12,118 nt of DNA. Origin: Pseudomonadota bacterium (GTDB taxonomy: Bacteria; Myxococcota; UBA9042; PHBI01). The notes below the pieces were generated by a model that saw only the letters and a program-made list of their open reading frames with translations, was not told the DNA's origin and ran no database searches. The stretch lies in NCBI GenBank assembly GCA_005772945.1, contig SXIE01000121.1, forward strand, positions 1 through 12,118, in the 5' to 3' direction. Every line of letters starts with the position of its first letter. The stretch's first letter is position 1. This document shows positions 1-6,900 of the stretch, piece after piece. The position numbers and the translations under genes are program-made.

Positions 1-169
1 CCCAGATCTCCTCGGGCTGGTGCTCGACCCAGCCGGGCTGCGGGTAGTGCTGCGGGAACTCGGTGGTGGCGCGGCCGCGCACGGCCAGATCAGGTCCGAC
101 CAGGATCGCCGTCGTCCCGGTGGTCCCCTGATCGATGGCCAAGACGAATCCGCGGGCGCCCTCGCTCAT
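1..169 (-). CDS. glpK: Glycerol kinase, N-terminal 56 residues (gene runs off left edge)
   Basis: This is the 5' end of a gene reading out of the window, so no stop codon is visible. The translation begins [20 protein letters not shown] and continues to a [14 protein letters not shown] segment. The DQGTT phosphate-binding motif of FGGY-family kinases and the FPQ...[13 protein letters not shown] block are hallmarks of glycerol kinase, the cytoplasmic enzyme that phosphorylates glycerol to sn-glycerol 3-phosphate with ATP. The ATG at 169-167 is preceded by a strong ribosome binding site (GGAGGAAG, one base from the ATG). The gene is divergent from the DUF3467 gene at 240, so the 70-bp gap probably holds both promoters. 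Other FGGY kinases such as xylulokinase share DQGTT, but the PGWVEH block favours GlpK. Confidence 0.9.
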   Translation of the reverse strand, partial: MSEGARGFVLAIDQGTTGTTAILVGPDLAVRGRATTEFPQHYPQPGWVEHQPEEIW

Positions 170-239
170 GCTTCCTCCGCTCGGTGCAGGAGCGTATGCT
201 GCGCGCTCGCGCGCCCCTCTGCAAGCCCCCTGGAGCACC

Positions 240-554
240 ATGTCCGATCAGACCCCGCCGGCCAAACAGGCCCCGCCGACCCCGCCACTTCAGGTCCTGC
301 TCGATGACAAGACGGCGATGGGCGACTACGTGAACATGGCGCGCATCTTCCACAACCAGACCGAGTTCGTGCTCGACATGATGTTCCTGCCGCCGGGGGT
401 GAACACGGCCAAGGTGCTCTCGCGGACGATCATGAGCCCGCTGCACGCGAAGCATCTCTTGCACGCACTTGCAAACAACCTGCAGATGTACGAGCAGAAG
501 TTCGGCGAGATCGTCGTGGCGCCGCCGGTCGGACCCGGGCCCATCCTTCATTAG
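240..554 (+). CDS. DUF3467 family small protein
   Basis: A 104-residue protein with a Pro-rich N-terminus (residues 1-18) and a compact domain at about 28-91. The pattern is [18 protein letters not shown], then a short FLPPG turn, then [19 protein letters not shown] and a YEQKFGEI ending. That order (N-x-T-E-F-x-L-D-F/M, R-x-x-x-S-P-x-H-A-K, Y-E-x-x-F-G) is typical of DUF3467, a short conserved bacterial family of unknown function. The ATG at 240 was chosen over an in-frame start at 135 because GGAG lies five bases upstream, the 135 start would run through the glpK start region, and residues before 240 look like non-coding translation. It is divergent from glpK. There is no signal peptide or membrane segment, so it is probably cytoplasmic. 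Confidence 0.85.
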   Translation: MSDQTPPAKQAPPTPPLQVLLDDKTAMGDYVNMARIFHNQTEFVLDMMFLPPGVNTAKVLSRTIMSPLHAKHLLHALANNLQMYEQKFGEIVVAPPVGPGPILH

Positions 555-755
555 AGAGAGGGCGCGCGGAGCCCGGCGCGGATGACGGCGGGGCGAAGCC
601 TCCCCGGCGGACACACGCTGCGGAGGTGCGAGCGGCGAAGGTCAACTCAGGCGCTGGGTATCCGGCAGTTTGGCGAGCTTGCGATCAAAAGTGCCAAGCG
701 ACTTCGAGGTGACACTGCGCAAGCCGTCGGTGGTGGCGGGCCTCAAGCCTCGCGG

Positions 756-972
756 GTGACGCCCAAGGCGGTGGTCGTCCTCAGCCCGGAGGAGGTGGCG
801 CAGCTGCTCGCCGCGTTCCGCGCGCCGACCTACTATGCCATCGCGAGTTTTCTCTATGGTGCGGGCCTGCGTCTGGGGCGAAGCGTTGGCGGTGACGGTC
901 GCCGACATCGACGCGTCTCGCGGCTTCATCACGGCGGCTCAAGCGCTACGGCGCAACAAGCGGGATAGGGTG
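756..972 (+). pseudogene. Tyrosine recombinase (phage-integrase family) fragment, frameshifted
   Basis: Two reading frames together give one recognisable piece of a tyrosine recombinase catalytic domain. The first frame reads VVVLSPEEVAQLLAAF then YYAIASFLYGAGLRLG. The second continues GEALAVTVADIDASRGFITA up to RNKRDRV. The join is at a run of four Gs (875-878): removing one G restores L-R-L-G-E-A-L. The Arg of GLRLGE corresponds to the first catalytic Arg of the family. The later HxxR box and catalytic Tyr are absent and there is no convincing N-terminal domain, so this is a dead remnant. Its end overlaps the 3' end of vapC on the other strand. The fragment is too short to assign as an integron integrase, an IS-associated integrase or a Xer-like protein. 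Nothing convincing was seen between 555 and 755. Confidence 0.7.
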
Positions 973-1356
973 TCGGCCCATTCGTCGGTAGATGCGAAAG
1001 TCGCCGTCGATTGTCACAATCGAGATATCAGAGTCGATGTCGGACATGCGAACCAGGCAGGCATCGGCCAACGACATCGGAACGCTCTTGTATTTTGTGA
1101 GAAGCTTCCGCAGCGAGGAAACGTGGTCCGCGAGGTGGAAGTCGACCCGAAGGATACCGCGGTCGACAAGGGCGAGAACGGCATCTGGACCTGATGTGAG
1201 ATGACGAAGAAGAAAACAGGCCTCGGAGAGGACGGCCTCGCATGTAAACAGCGGAGGCTCGATCGAGTCGAGCGCATCGCGCGCCCACTCGTGGAAGGAG
1301 TCCCGGCGATTGAGGAGGGCGACGATGGGCCCGGTATCAAGGACGAAGCGCTTCAC
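946..1356 (-). CDS. vapC: VapC-family PIN-domain toxin (putative ribonuclease)
   Basis: A 136-residue PIN-domain protein, the usual VapC length. It carries the acidic metal-binding set of the family: D7 in VLDTGPIVALL, E45 in LSEACFLL, D98 in SLADACLVRMS, and D117 with D119 in TIDGDF. VapC toxins are Mg-dependent RNases, typically cutting tRNA or rRNA, and are neutralised by the cognate antitoxin. The start is GTG at 1356-1354. It shares a GTGA overlap with the stop of the upstream antitoxin gene, so translational coupling and shared transcription are expected. All the expected acidic residues are present, so the toxin looks intact. The target RNA cannot be told from sequence. Confidence 0.93.
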   Translation of the reverse strand: MKRFVLDTGPIVALLNRRDSFHEWARDALDSIEPPLFTCEAVLSEACFLLRHLTSGPDAVLALVDRGILRVDFHLADHVSSLRKLLTKYKSVPMSLADACLVRMSDIDSDISIVTIDGDFRIYRRMGRHPIPLVAP

Positions 1357-1580
1357 GCTCCGTATCCGGACATATGCCGCGGCGAGGACGCGAGGTCTTT
1401 GGGGCCTGAGAGCGAGCCGACGAGATCGGCGGCAGCAGCCGTGAAGGACTGCGCATGCGCGGGCTCGAACGCCTCCAACGCCGCACGAATCACTGCCGAC
1501 CGGCTCGTGCGGCGGCGCTTGGCGAGCGTGTCCAGACGTTGTTCGAGCACGTCGGGAAGCTTGAGGGATATCGTCCGCAT
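1353..1580 (-). CDS. vapB: Ribbon-helix-helix antitoxin of the vapBC pair
   Basis: A 75-residue protein starting MRTISLKLPDVLEQRLDTLA. Residues 1-36 form a typical ribbon-helix-helix (CopG/Arc-like) domain: a short beta strand (RTISLKL), helix one, a TSRS turn and helix two (AVIRAALEAFE). The rest is the likely toxin-binding tail. The ATG at 1580 is fixed by a near-perfect AGGAGG (plus-strand 1588-1593) seven bases upstream. Longer in-frame extensions to about 1955 would run through the attC-like repeat and are not credible. It precedes vapC with a 4-bp overlap in the usual antitoxin-first order. An imperfect 28-bp palindrome over the ribosome binding site suggests autorepression. The assignment to VapB rests on the partner; RHH antitoxins are shared among several toxin families. 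Confidence 0.9.
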   Translation of the reverse strand: MRTISLKLPDVLEQRLDTLAKRRRTSRSAVIRAALEAFEPAHAQSFTAAAADLVGSLSGPKDLASSPRHMSGYGA

Positions 1581-1581
1581 G

Positions 1582-1609
1582 GTAATACCTCCTGCGCAGG
1601 TGGTACTAC
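1582..1609. promoter_or_regulatory. 28-bp imperfect palindrome, likely VapB operator
   Basis: The two halves match at 24 of 28 positions and are centred between 1595 and 1596 on a perfect 10-bp core, CCTGCGCAGG. The outer arms are GTAATACC and GGTACTAC. It covers the AGGAGG ribosome binding site of vapB and the proposed -10 element. RHH antitoxins usually bind such palindromes to repress their own operon, so position and symmetry both point to an autoregulatory operator. Binding is inferred. Confidence 0.6.
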
Positions 1610-1631
1610 ACGCCAGCACGAAGGGCAACAA
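1603..1631 (-). promoter_or_regulatory. Candidate sigma70-type promoter for vapBC
   Basis: On the minus strand, TTGTTG (plus 1631-1626) and TAGTAC (plus 1608-1603) are separated by exactly 17 bases. Each hexamer matches consensus at only three of six positions, so the call is tentative. The -10 box lies inside the palindrome, which would let a bound antitoxin block polymerase, and the promoter sits just inside the first bases after the attC-like site. Confidence 0.35.
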
Positions 1632-1645
1632 GGAGGCACCTGTCC

Positions 1646-1760
1646 GCCCAACGTCCGCGCTAAGCTGTTGGCGCGGTCGTGCTGCGCGGCGCGGTCGTGC
1701 TGCGCGGCGCAGTCGCGCAGATGCACGACCGCGACAATCCGCTTCAGCGCGCTGTTGGGC
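1646..1760 (-). other. attC-like integron recombination site (59-base-element type)
   Basis: This 115-bp stretch has the full outer architecture of an integron attC. The ends are GCCCAAC (1646-1652) and GTTGGGC (1754-1760), which fit the RYYYAAC and GTTRRRY consensus and are exact inverse complements. Inside them is a second pair of arms: CGCGCTAAGC (1656-1665) pairs with GCTTCAGCGCG (1741-1751), leaving a single unpaired base at 1745. An unpaired base in one inner arm is the asymmetry that attC folding uses to choose strand and orientation. It places the L'' arm on the right, so the site reads on the minus strand, the same direction as vapBC. Between them, 1691-1700 pairs perfectly over 10 bp with 1723-1732. 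There is no intact integrase in the window. A coincidental hairpin is possible but would have to reproduce both box pairs, spacing and bulge. Confidence 0.72.
1671..1706. repeat. Exact 18-bp tandem duplication inside the attC-like site
   Basis: The unit GCGCGGTCGTGCTGCGCG occurs at 1671-1688 and again, identical, at 1689-1706. A degenerate partial copy follows (GCGCAGTCG from 1707). Each copy carries the GCGGTCGTGC stem arm that can pair with 1723-1732, so the duplication lengthens the central part of the hairpin without touching the outer boxes. Confidence 0.9.
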
Positions 1761-1900
1761 CGACGTCGAAGCGGAAGCTGTGGGCGCTCTGGATGAGGGA
1801 GGCGCGCGCCTGATCCAGACCGGGCGAGCTTCGTGGGCGCCCACCGTTGTGGATGATCTCTGCCGGATTTCCCAATGCCGCGCGACGACGGCTTCGAGCT
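1761..1900. other. No confident gene: gap between attC-like site and brnT remnant
   Basis: No reading frame here resembles a known family. On the minus strand two adjacent frames, joined by one frameshift near 1864, could encode a peptide (RLAKLEAVVARHWEIRQ, then AEIIHNGGRPRSS) that stops at TGA inside the attC-like site. Integron cassette genes often stop there. This is weak and may be a broken earlier cassette gene or chance. Confidence 0.3.
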
Positions 1901-2107
1901 TCGCCAGTCGCTCGCGCGCTTGCGTCGCGGCGTGCGCTGATCGTGGACGATGCAAATCATGTGGGTCGTTTCAACTTGGTCGGGTACGCGACGAGTCGGC
2001 TTCTGTTCGTGGTCTATGCGGAGCTCGCCGGCGAGGTAATCCGCATCATCAGCGCGCGGAAAGCAACGTCGCGAGAGAGAAGGCAGTATGAAGAAGGCGG
2101 TTCGTAG
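1847..2107 (+). pseudogene. brnT: BrnT-type toxin, N-terminus missing
   Basis: The C-terminal two thirds are clearly BrnT, a small RNase toxin of type II brnTA modules: RRALIVDDANHVGRFNLVGY, then RLLFVVYAEL, then VIRIISARKATSRERRQYEE. The ISARKAT..ER..YE ending is the family signature. The usual opening (an F-x-W-D-x-x-K...N...KHG-type motif, about 30 residues) is absent in all three plus-strand frames upstream. The open frame instead begins at TTG 1847 with no ribosome binding site and unrelated residues, and recognisable homology begins around 1908-1935. The toxin is therefore probably truncated and inactive. Its 3' end overlaps the antitoxin gene by 20 bp, the normal toxin-first order for brnTA. 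Confidence 0.65.
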
Positions 2108-2600
2108 GGTGGTTTCGGGTCCGTCTGCGGCGAGCCTGTCGGCGATGCCGGAGGTGGATTTTTCCGGTGCGCGTCGAAACCCGTACGCGCGCCGAATTGC
2201 TCGTGAGGGCCACGAGGTGATTCACGATGAGCCTTCGCGCTCGAGCATCGAGGAGATGCCCGAGGCCGATTTTGGTGCGGGGACTCGCAGCGCGTACGCG
2301 CAGCGAGTAGCGGCGCAGGGCATGCGGCCGAGCACGGGCCGACCTCGACGAGGGGAGGCAAGCGAGCCGACGCGGCCGCATTCAGTGCGACTGTCCGAGT
2401 CCGTATGGGATGCGCTGAAGGAAGCGGCCGAGCGGCGCGGGGTATCCGTACACGCCGCGGTACGGCTAGCGATCGCGACGCTTCTGGAGGAGGAGCCTGA
2501 CGGACCGAAGCCGGGCTCGAGTACGAAAGTGAAGGGGGCGAGCTCGTCTGGGCGGCATGCTCCACCTGCTGCGCCGGGCAAGCGACGAGCGACGGGGTGA
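2088..2600 (+). CDS. brnA: BrnA-like antitoxin with RHH domain and duplicated N-terminal motif
   Basis: A 170-residue protein starting inside the 3' end of brnT, with GAGAAGG just upstream of the ATG. Residues 98-136 (HSVRLSESVWDALKEAAE, then RGVSVHAAVRLAIATLLEEE) are a ribbon-helix-helix domain. Before it, a short motif of the type MPE[VA]DF...R..YA.R.A..G appears twice, at residues 20-41 and 57-78. Similar MPE.DF...NPYA.R antitoxin N-termini, as I recall them, usually carry one copy, which explains the unusual length. The C-terminus (138-170) is a Lys/Ser/Pro-rich disordered tail. It would neutralise BrnT and repress the operon. With a truncated toxin it may be an orphan regulator. The family assignment rests mainly on the BrnT partner. 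Confidence 0.72.
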   Translation: MKKAVRRVVSGPSAASLSAMPEVDFSGARRNPYARRIAREGHEVIHDEPSRSSIEEMPEADFGAGTRSAYAQRVAAQGMRPSTGRPRRGEASEPTRPHSVRLSESVWDALKEAAERRGVSVHAAVRLAIATLLEEEPDGPKPGSSTKVKGASSSGRHAPPAAPGKRRATG

Positions 2601-2791
2601 GCGCCTTGGGTTGAGGTTCCTGCGAGTCTCGTCGTGGGCGCGAAGCAATATTCCTGGCCGTCGAACCGGCGGGCGAATATGCCAAATGCCGCGAACCAGG
2701 GCTTGCTATGAGGTCGCTGGACAGACCCAACGCCGCGAGTTCGCGTACCATGGCGGTCCCGCCGGCCCCACACCTCGCGAAGGAGTCCCCT

Positions 2792-3937
2792 ATGTCCCCT
2801 CTCCCCACGCTTGCCATCGCGTCGGTGCTCGGCGTTGCTGCGCTCGGATCCGCCGCGTGCAGTCGCTCGACCGCGAGCCCGCCCGAGACGCGCCCCGTCC
2901 CCGCGACCGAGGCGCCGCTCACGGTTCCGAACGATGTCGCGCCGGTCGGGGCCGCCCCAACGGCGCCGACCTGGGAGGTTCACGAGTGGGGCCTGGTCGA
3001 CGCGAACCTCGCGTCCGGGCAGCTGCGCCTGGCGGCGGGTCCGGCGCTCCGACCGCAGCGCCCGATGGCGACGCGCAAACCCGTTCTGTATATCCACCTC
3101 GGGCCGGGCCTCGCGGCGCAGGCGTTCACGGCGCGCGTGACGATCCCGGGCGGCGCCATCGCCGAGATGTGGCCCGAGGCCGAGCTGGCGGCCGACGGCC
3201 TGGTCTGGAAGAACGTGCGCGCGACGAGCGGCACGTGCGCATCTCGCGGCGTCCAGCCGCTACGCGACGCGCCGCCGGCGTGCGATTCCCTCGATCGGAT
3301 GTGCGAGCTGGACGAGCTTCCGCGCTACGTCACCGACGACGCCGCGTGCCTCACGACCGCGCACGGCGACGCGCCGCTCCTCTTCTATCGGGGCACGGCG
3401 ACGCCGCGCGCGCTGCCGCTCGGGGTCACGCTCACGAAGGACGGCACGGTCGATGTGCGGCCGGTCGCCGACATGAAGGCGACGCCCAGCACGCTCATCC
3501 GCATCGCGATGCCGTGCCGCGGGCCGGTCGTCCCCGGCGAGACGATGGCCGTCGCGGTCGCGAAGGTGCCGGGCCCCGAAGGCACGACCATCCCCTACCC
3601 CACTCAGCCCGCCGACCGCGCCGCCCTGCGCGCGCAGCTCGCGGCGGATCTGGCCACCCAGGGCCTCACGCCGTCCGAGGCGAAGGCGTTTCTCGACGCC
3701 TGGATGGACGAGCTCTTCGGCGCCGGCGCGGATCCCCAGCGCGAGAACCAGCGCCGCCTCGCGCCCATCCGCCCGATGTCCGACGCGCTCATCTATTGGA
3801 TGCCGGCCGCGACGATCGACACGGTCGCCACCCTGACGTTCGAGCCGCGCCCGACGGCCGTGCGGCGCGCGATGCTCGTGCGGGTCGACCTCGGCGCGAC
3901 GTGCGCGGCGACGGGCGGCCCGGCGGTACCGCAGTAG
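2792..3937 (+). CDS. Putative secreted lipoprotein with HEWG motif, function unknown
   Basis: A 381-residue protein. The ATG at 2792 has AGGAG six bases upstream and opens directly into a signal sequence (LAIASVLGVAALGSAAC), with C23 as the likely lipidated residue; the lipobox is imperfect (SAAC). An in-frame start at 2708 would bury the signal, so it was not used. A Pro/Thr/Ala-rich linker follows to about residue 60. The mature domain begins WEVHEWGLVDANL (H64-E65-W66-G67), then PVLYIHL (97-103) and GGAIAEMWPEA (120-130). A HEWG start followed by a 'P-V-x-Y-x' strand and a 'G-x-I-x-E-x-W/Y-P' strand resembles a family of uncharacterised exported proteins in Myxococcota and Planctomycetes. 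No enzymatic motif is recognised. It converges on the MYXO-CTERM gene. The 191-bp gap upstream (2601-2791) holds no gene. Confidence 0.85.
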   Translation: MSPLPTLAIASVLGVAALGSAACSRSTASPPETRPVPATEAPLTVPNDVAPVGAAPTAPTWEVHEWGLVDANLASGQLRLAAGPALRPQRPMATRKPVLYIHLGPGLAAQAFTARVTIPGGAIAEMWPEAELAADGLVWKNVRATSGTCASRGVQPLRDAPPACDSLDRMCELDELPRYVTDDAACLTTAHGDAPLLFYRGTATPRALPLGVTLTKDGTVDVRPVADMKATPSTLIRIAMPCRGPVVPGETMAVAVAKVPGPEGTTIPYPTQPADRAALRAQLAADLATQGLTPSEAKAFLDAWMDELFGAGADPQRENQRRLAPIRPMSDALIYWMPAATIDTVATLTFEPRPTAVRRAMLVRVDLGATCAATGGPAVPQ

Positions 3938-6900
3938 CGGCGAGCGGGTTACTGTTAGTCGCGCGGCGCCCGACCGCGAGCAGCAGGAGGAGCCCGACGC
4001 CCAGCCCCGCGCCGCTCTCGCCCGCGCCGGCACACCCGCCGCCGTCGTCATGCACGGTGCCCCCGGTCGGCGCCTCCGGCGCTCGGGGAATTGCCGGCGG
4101 CGGTAACGCCACGCCCGGCGCGCGCGGCACATGGGTCCACGGATCGACCGCACCCGACGGGCCTCCGGGCACCCGCGCCATGACGCGCACGGATCCCCAG
4201 AGACCGCGCAGATCGCTGCGCGCTCCGTTCGCCCAGAGGTCGACGCCCTCGGCGACGTCGGTCGTGTCGGGGCGCGAGTCCCCGACCGGCTGATACCCCG
4301 AGGCGGCGACGATGCCGTTGCCGCGATCGACCACGTCGGCTGCGCGCTGCTCGGTCATCGTCCAGGTCGCGACCCACTGCGTGGCGTCGATCCTCGCCGG
4401 ATCGTCGTGCAACGTCACCAACGTCCCGTCGGATGCGAGCGCGCGCGTATCGCCCAGGTACAGCACCTCGAAGGCGTCCCCGCCCAAAGCGTCACGCACG
4501 AGCTGCACCGGCCGCCGCGTGTCCGCAGGCAGCATCTCGACCACCGGCGCGCCGGTCCCGAGCACGTGCGGGCCGCGCGCCCGACGCGCGAGGCGCGGCG
4601 GGTCGGTGTGCAGGGTGACCAGCGTCCCATCGGCCTGCCAGGCGCAATCGACCACATCGGCCATGTCGGGTGTCGCGATCGGGTCCTTGTGATCAGCCGG
4701 GATCCCGCCGCGCGACGCAACCGGCGCGTAGAGGTGGACGGCCTTCGCGCCGGGATCGGCGATGCACACCCAGTGTTCGGCGCTGACGTCGAGCCCGGTC
4801 GGGTGGATGATCGCATGGCTCGGCGACTCCCAGAGCGGCACCGTGCCGCCGCGTGGACCGACGCGATAGAGCCTCATCGGGATGAGGTTCAAGTCGGTCA
4901 GATCGCCCGCCGCGAGGTAGACGAGGTCGCCGGGGTCGAGGCCTTCCTCATAGCGCACGAGCTCCATGAAGGGATTCGTGAGCACCAGCGTGTCGCCCCA
5001 AATGGTGGTGTACGGATAGGAGGATTCGGGCGCAATCAGGTGCGTCTCACGACGCCCGAGGAAGCCGTCGAAGATCCCGGTGGCCGACTGGCTCACGCCC
5101 GGGGTACGCGCGAAGCCAAAGTAGTCGCCGTGCCCGGTCGGGATCATCGCGCCCAGCGCCTGGCCGAGGATCTCGCGCTGGTGCGCGACGACGATGGGCG
5201 CCGCGGTGGTCGAGAGGGCGATGCGCCACGCGTCGAACGGCCCGGAGACGCGGACGTGCAACGTCTCGGTCTCCGCGACGTAGCCCTCGATCGCGACGCC
5301 CTCGTAGACGTCGCTGATCGGCATGCCGATGTGGATTGGGGCGCCGCCTTGCGAACCGACGAAGAGGCCGCCCGATGGCTTGGGACCTGGGTCGCAGGGC
5401 CCGAGCCCGGACGCGCAACGCGAGGCCGCGACATCGAGCACGCGCCGCGGGGTCTTGCCGGTTTCATAGAGGACGACCCGTCCCGGGCTCGCCGGTTGGA
5501 GGACCCAGGTTCGGTCGCGGTCGAGCGGCACGAAGCGGATCTGGTCCATGAAATGGACCACGTCGGGATTGGGCGTCGGGCCGGGCTCGGCCTCGAGCTG
5601 GGCGCGCGTGAGGTACAGCTCGCGATGCCCGTCGTCGAAGAAGACGCGCACGATCCCCTTGGGCGTCGCGAACGCCAGGAAGCGGCCGTCGACGGAGACC
5701 TGGCTCCCGGCAAAGCCGTAGAACGCGACGCCCGCGTCCATGAGCGTGCCGTTCGGGATGACGTCGTCGTAGTGAATCAACACGCGCCCGTCGGCCGCAT
5801 AGCAGGCGCTTCCGGTGCAGAGAGGGCCGTCCGCGCCCCAGCTGGTGACGGCCGGCGCGCTCGCGACGCGTCGCGTGATCTCGGGGCTCGCCGAGTAGGT
5901 GACGCGCGCCCGCTTCGCCCCGCCGATGAGCGCGGGGTCGTCCGCGCGCGCCATCGGATCGGTGCCGGCGAGCTCGACCTCGGCGAAGTCGCTGGTCCAC
6001 CCGTGGTCGCTGTCGCGGTCGAGGTCCGAGGTGCCGAGCTCGGCTTCGTCGGCCGCGCGCAGCCCGTCGCCGTCGAGGTCGAGCGCCGCGGGGTCGAACG
6101 CGATCCGAAAGACGCCGCCCATCCCGACGCCCTGGAGGCCGAGCGCGCCGCCCTGCAGGCGTACGAGTGACGGCGTGCCCGGACCAAGCGCGCACAGGTC
6201 GAAGTCGATCGCCTGCAGTTCGCCCGGGCAGTTCATCTGCCGCGCGAGCGCGTCGGTGAGGTTGAGGTTCACGCCGCCGCCCCGGGCCCGCCCGGCCAGC
6301 CCCGCCAGCCCCGCAAGATCGATGAAGCGCAGCGCCACCCCGCGCCAGCCGAGCGTGGCGCTGACGCCGTTGCCCGCGCCGTCGCCGCCGGGCGCGGCGT
6401 AGCTGACGTCGACGTAGTCGTTGTGGCGGATCGGATAGGCGACCAGGCGCGCGCCATCGTAGACGAGCTGCTTCACGCCGAGCAGCGGGTTCCGGCTCGC
6501 GGTCGCACGCTGGAGGTCGTAGGCCTCGGCGTAGGGACCGTCGAGGACGCGGATGGTCCGCGCGTCGGCCGTCAGCTCGACGATGAAGCGGATGACGTCG
6601 TGCGTATAGAGGTACTGCGACTCCCACGTGTGCTCGGCGATGAGCGCCAGACGCCCGTCGGGAGCGCCCGCGAGCGAACGCAGCACCCACGTGATCGTCT
6701 CGACGGTCGGGACGCCGGGCTCGGCCGGGCGCCATGACGGGTACTCGCTGCCGTCATCGCCGGCCAGGCCGCGGCCGTCGAGCTCGCCCAGCGCGAGGCG
6801 CAGCGTGATGCCAGGGTGCACGTTCGGGTCGGCGCAGACCACGCCGAGGGCGGCGAGGAAGCACGCGCGCCCCGAGTCGGCCACGACGAGGTTGCCGTCG

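Noticed and set aside
586..612. A GC-rich hairpin downstream of the DUF3467 gene as a terminator
   Set aside because: The stem is only about five base pairs and no T tract follows on either strand.
640..720. A second attC-like site after vapC
   Set aside because: GTCAACTCAGGCGCTGGG at about 641-658 looks loosely like an attC arm, but no matching GTTRRRY end or inner arm follows at a plausible distance.
1353..1955. A longer version of vapB starting near 1955
   Set aside because: The extra residues are a translation of the attC-like repeat, and the ATG at 1580 has a near-perfect AGGAGG at ideal spacing.
1763..1955. A minus-strand cassette gene ending inside the attC-like site
   Set aside because: It needs a frameshift near 1864, has no clear ribosome binding site and resembles no known protein; it is kept only as a note in the gap entry.
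2557..4293. A plus-strand open frame of 578 codons overlapping the HEWG lipoprotein gene
   Set aside because: It is an out-of-frame shadow, Arg-rich and without a signal peptide, whereas the 2792 frame has a ribosome binding site, signal sequence and family motifs.
4131..6170. A long plus-strand open frame of 679 codons
   Set aside because: It is antisense to the MYXO-CTERM gene, its product is Arg/Asp/Ala-rich without any family pattern, and it has no supporting ribosome binding site. Long antisense frames are expected at this GC content.
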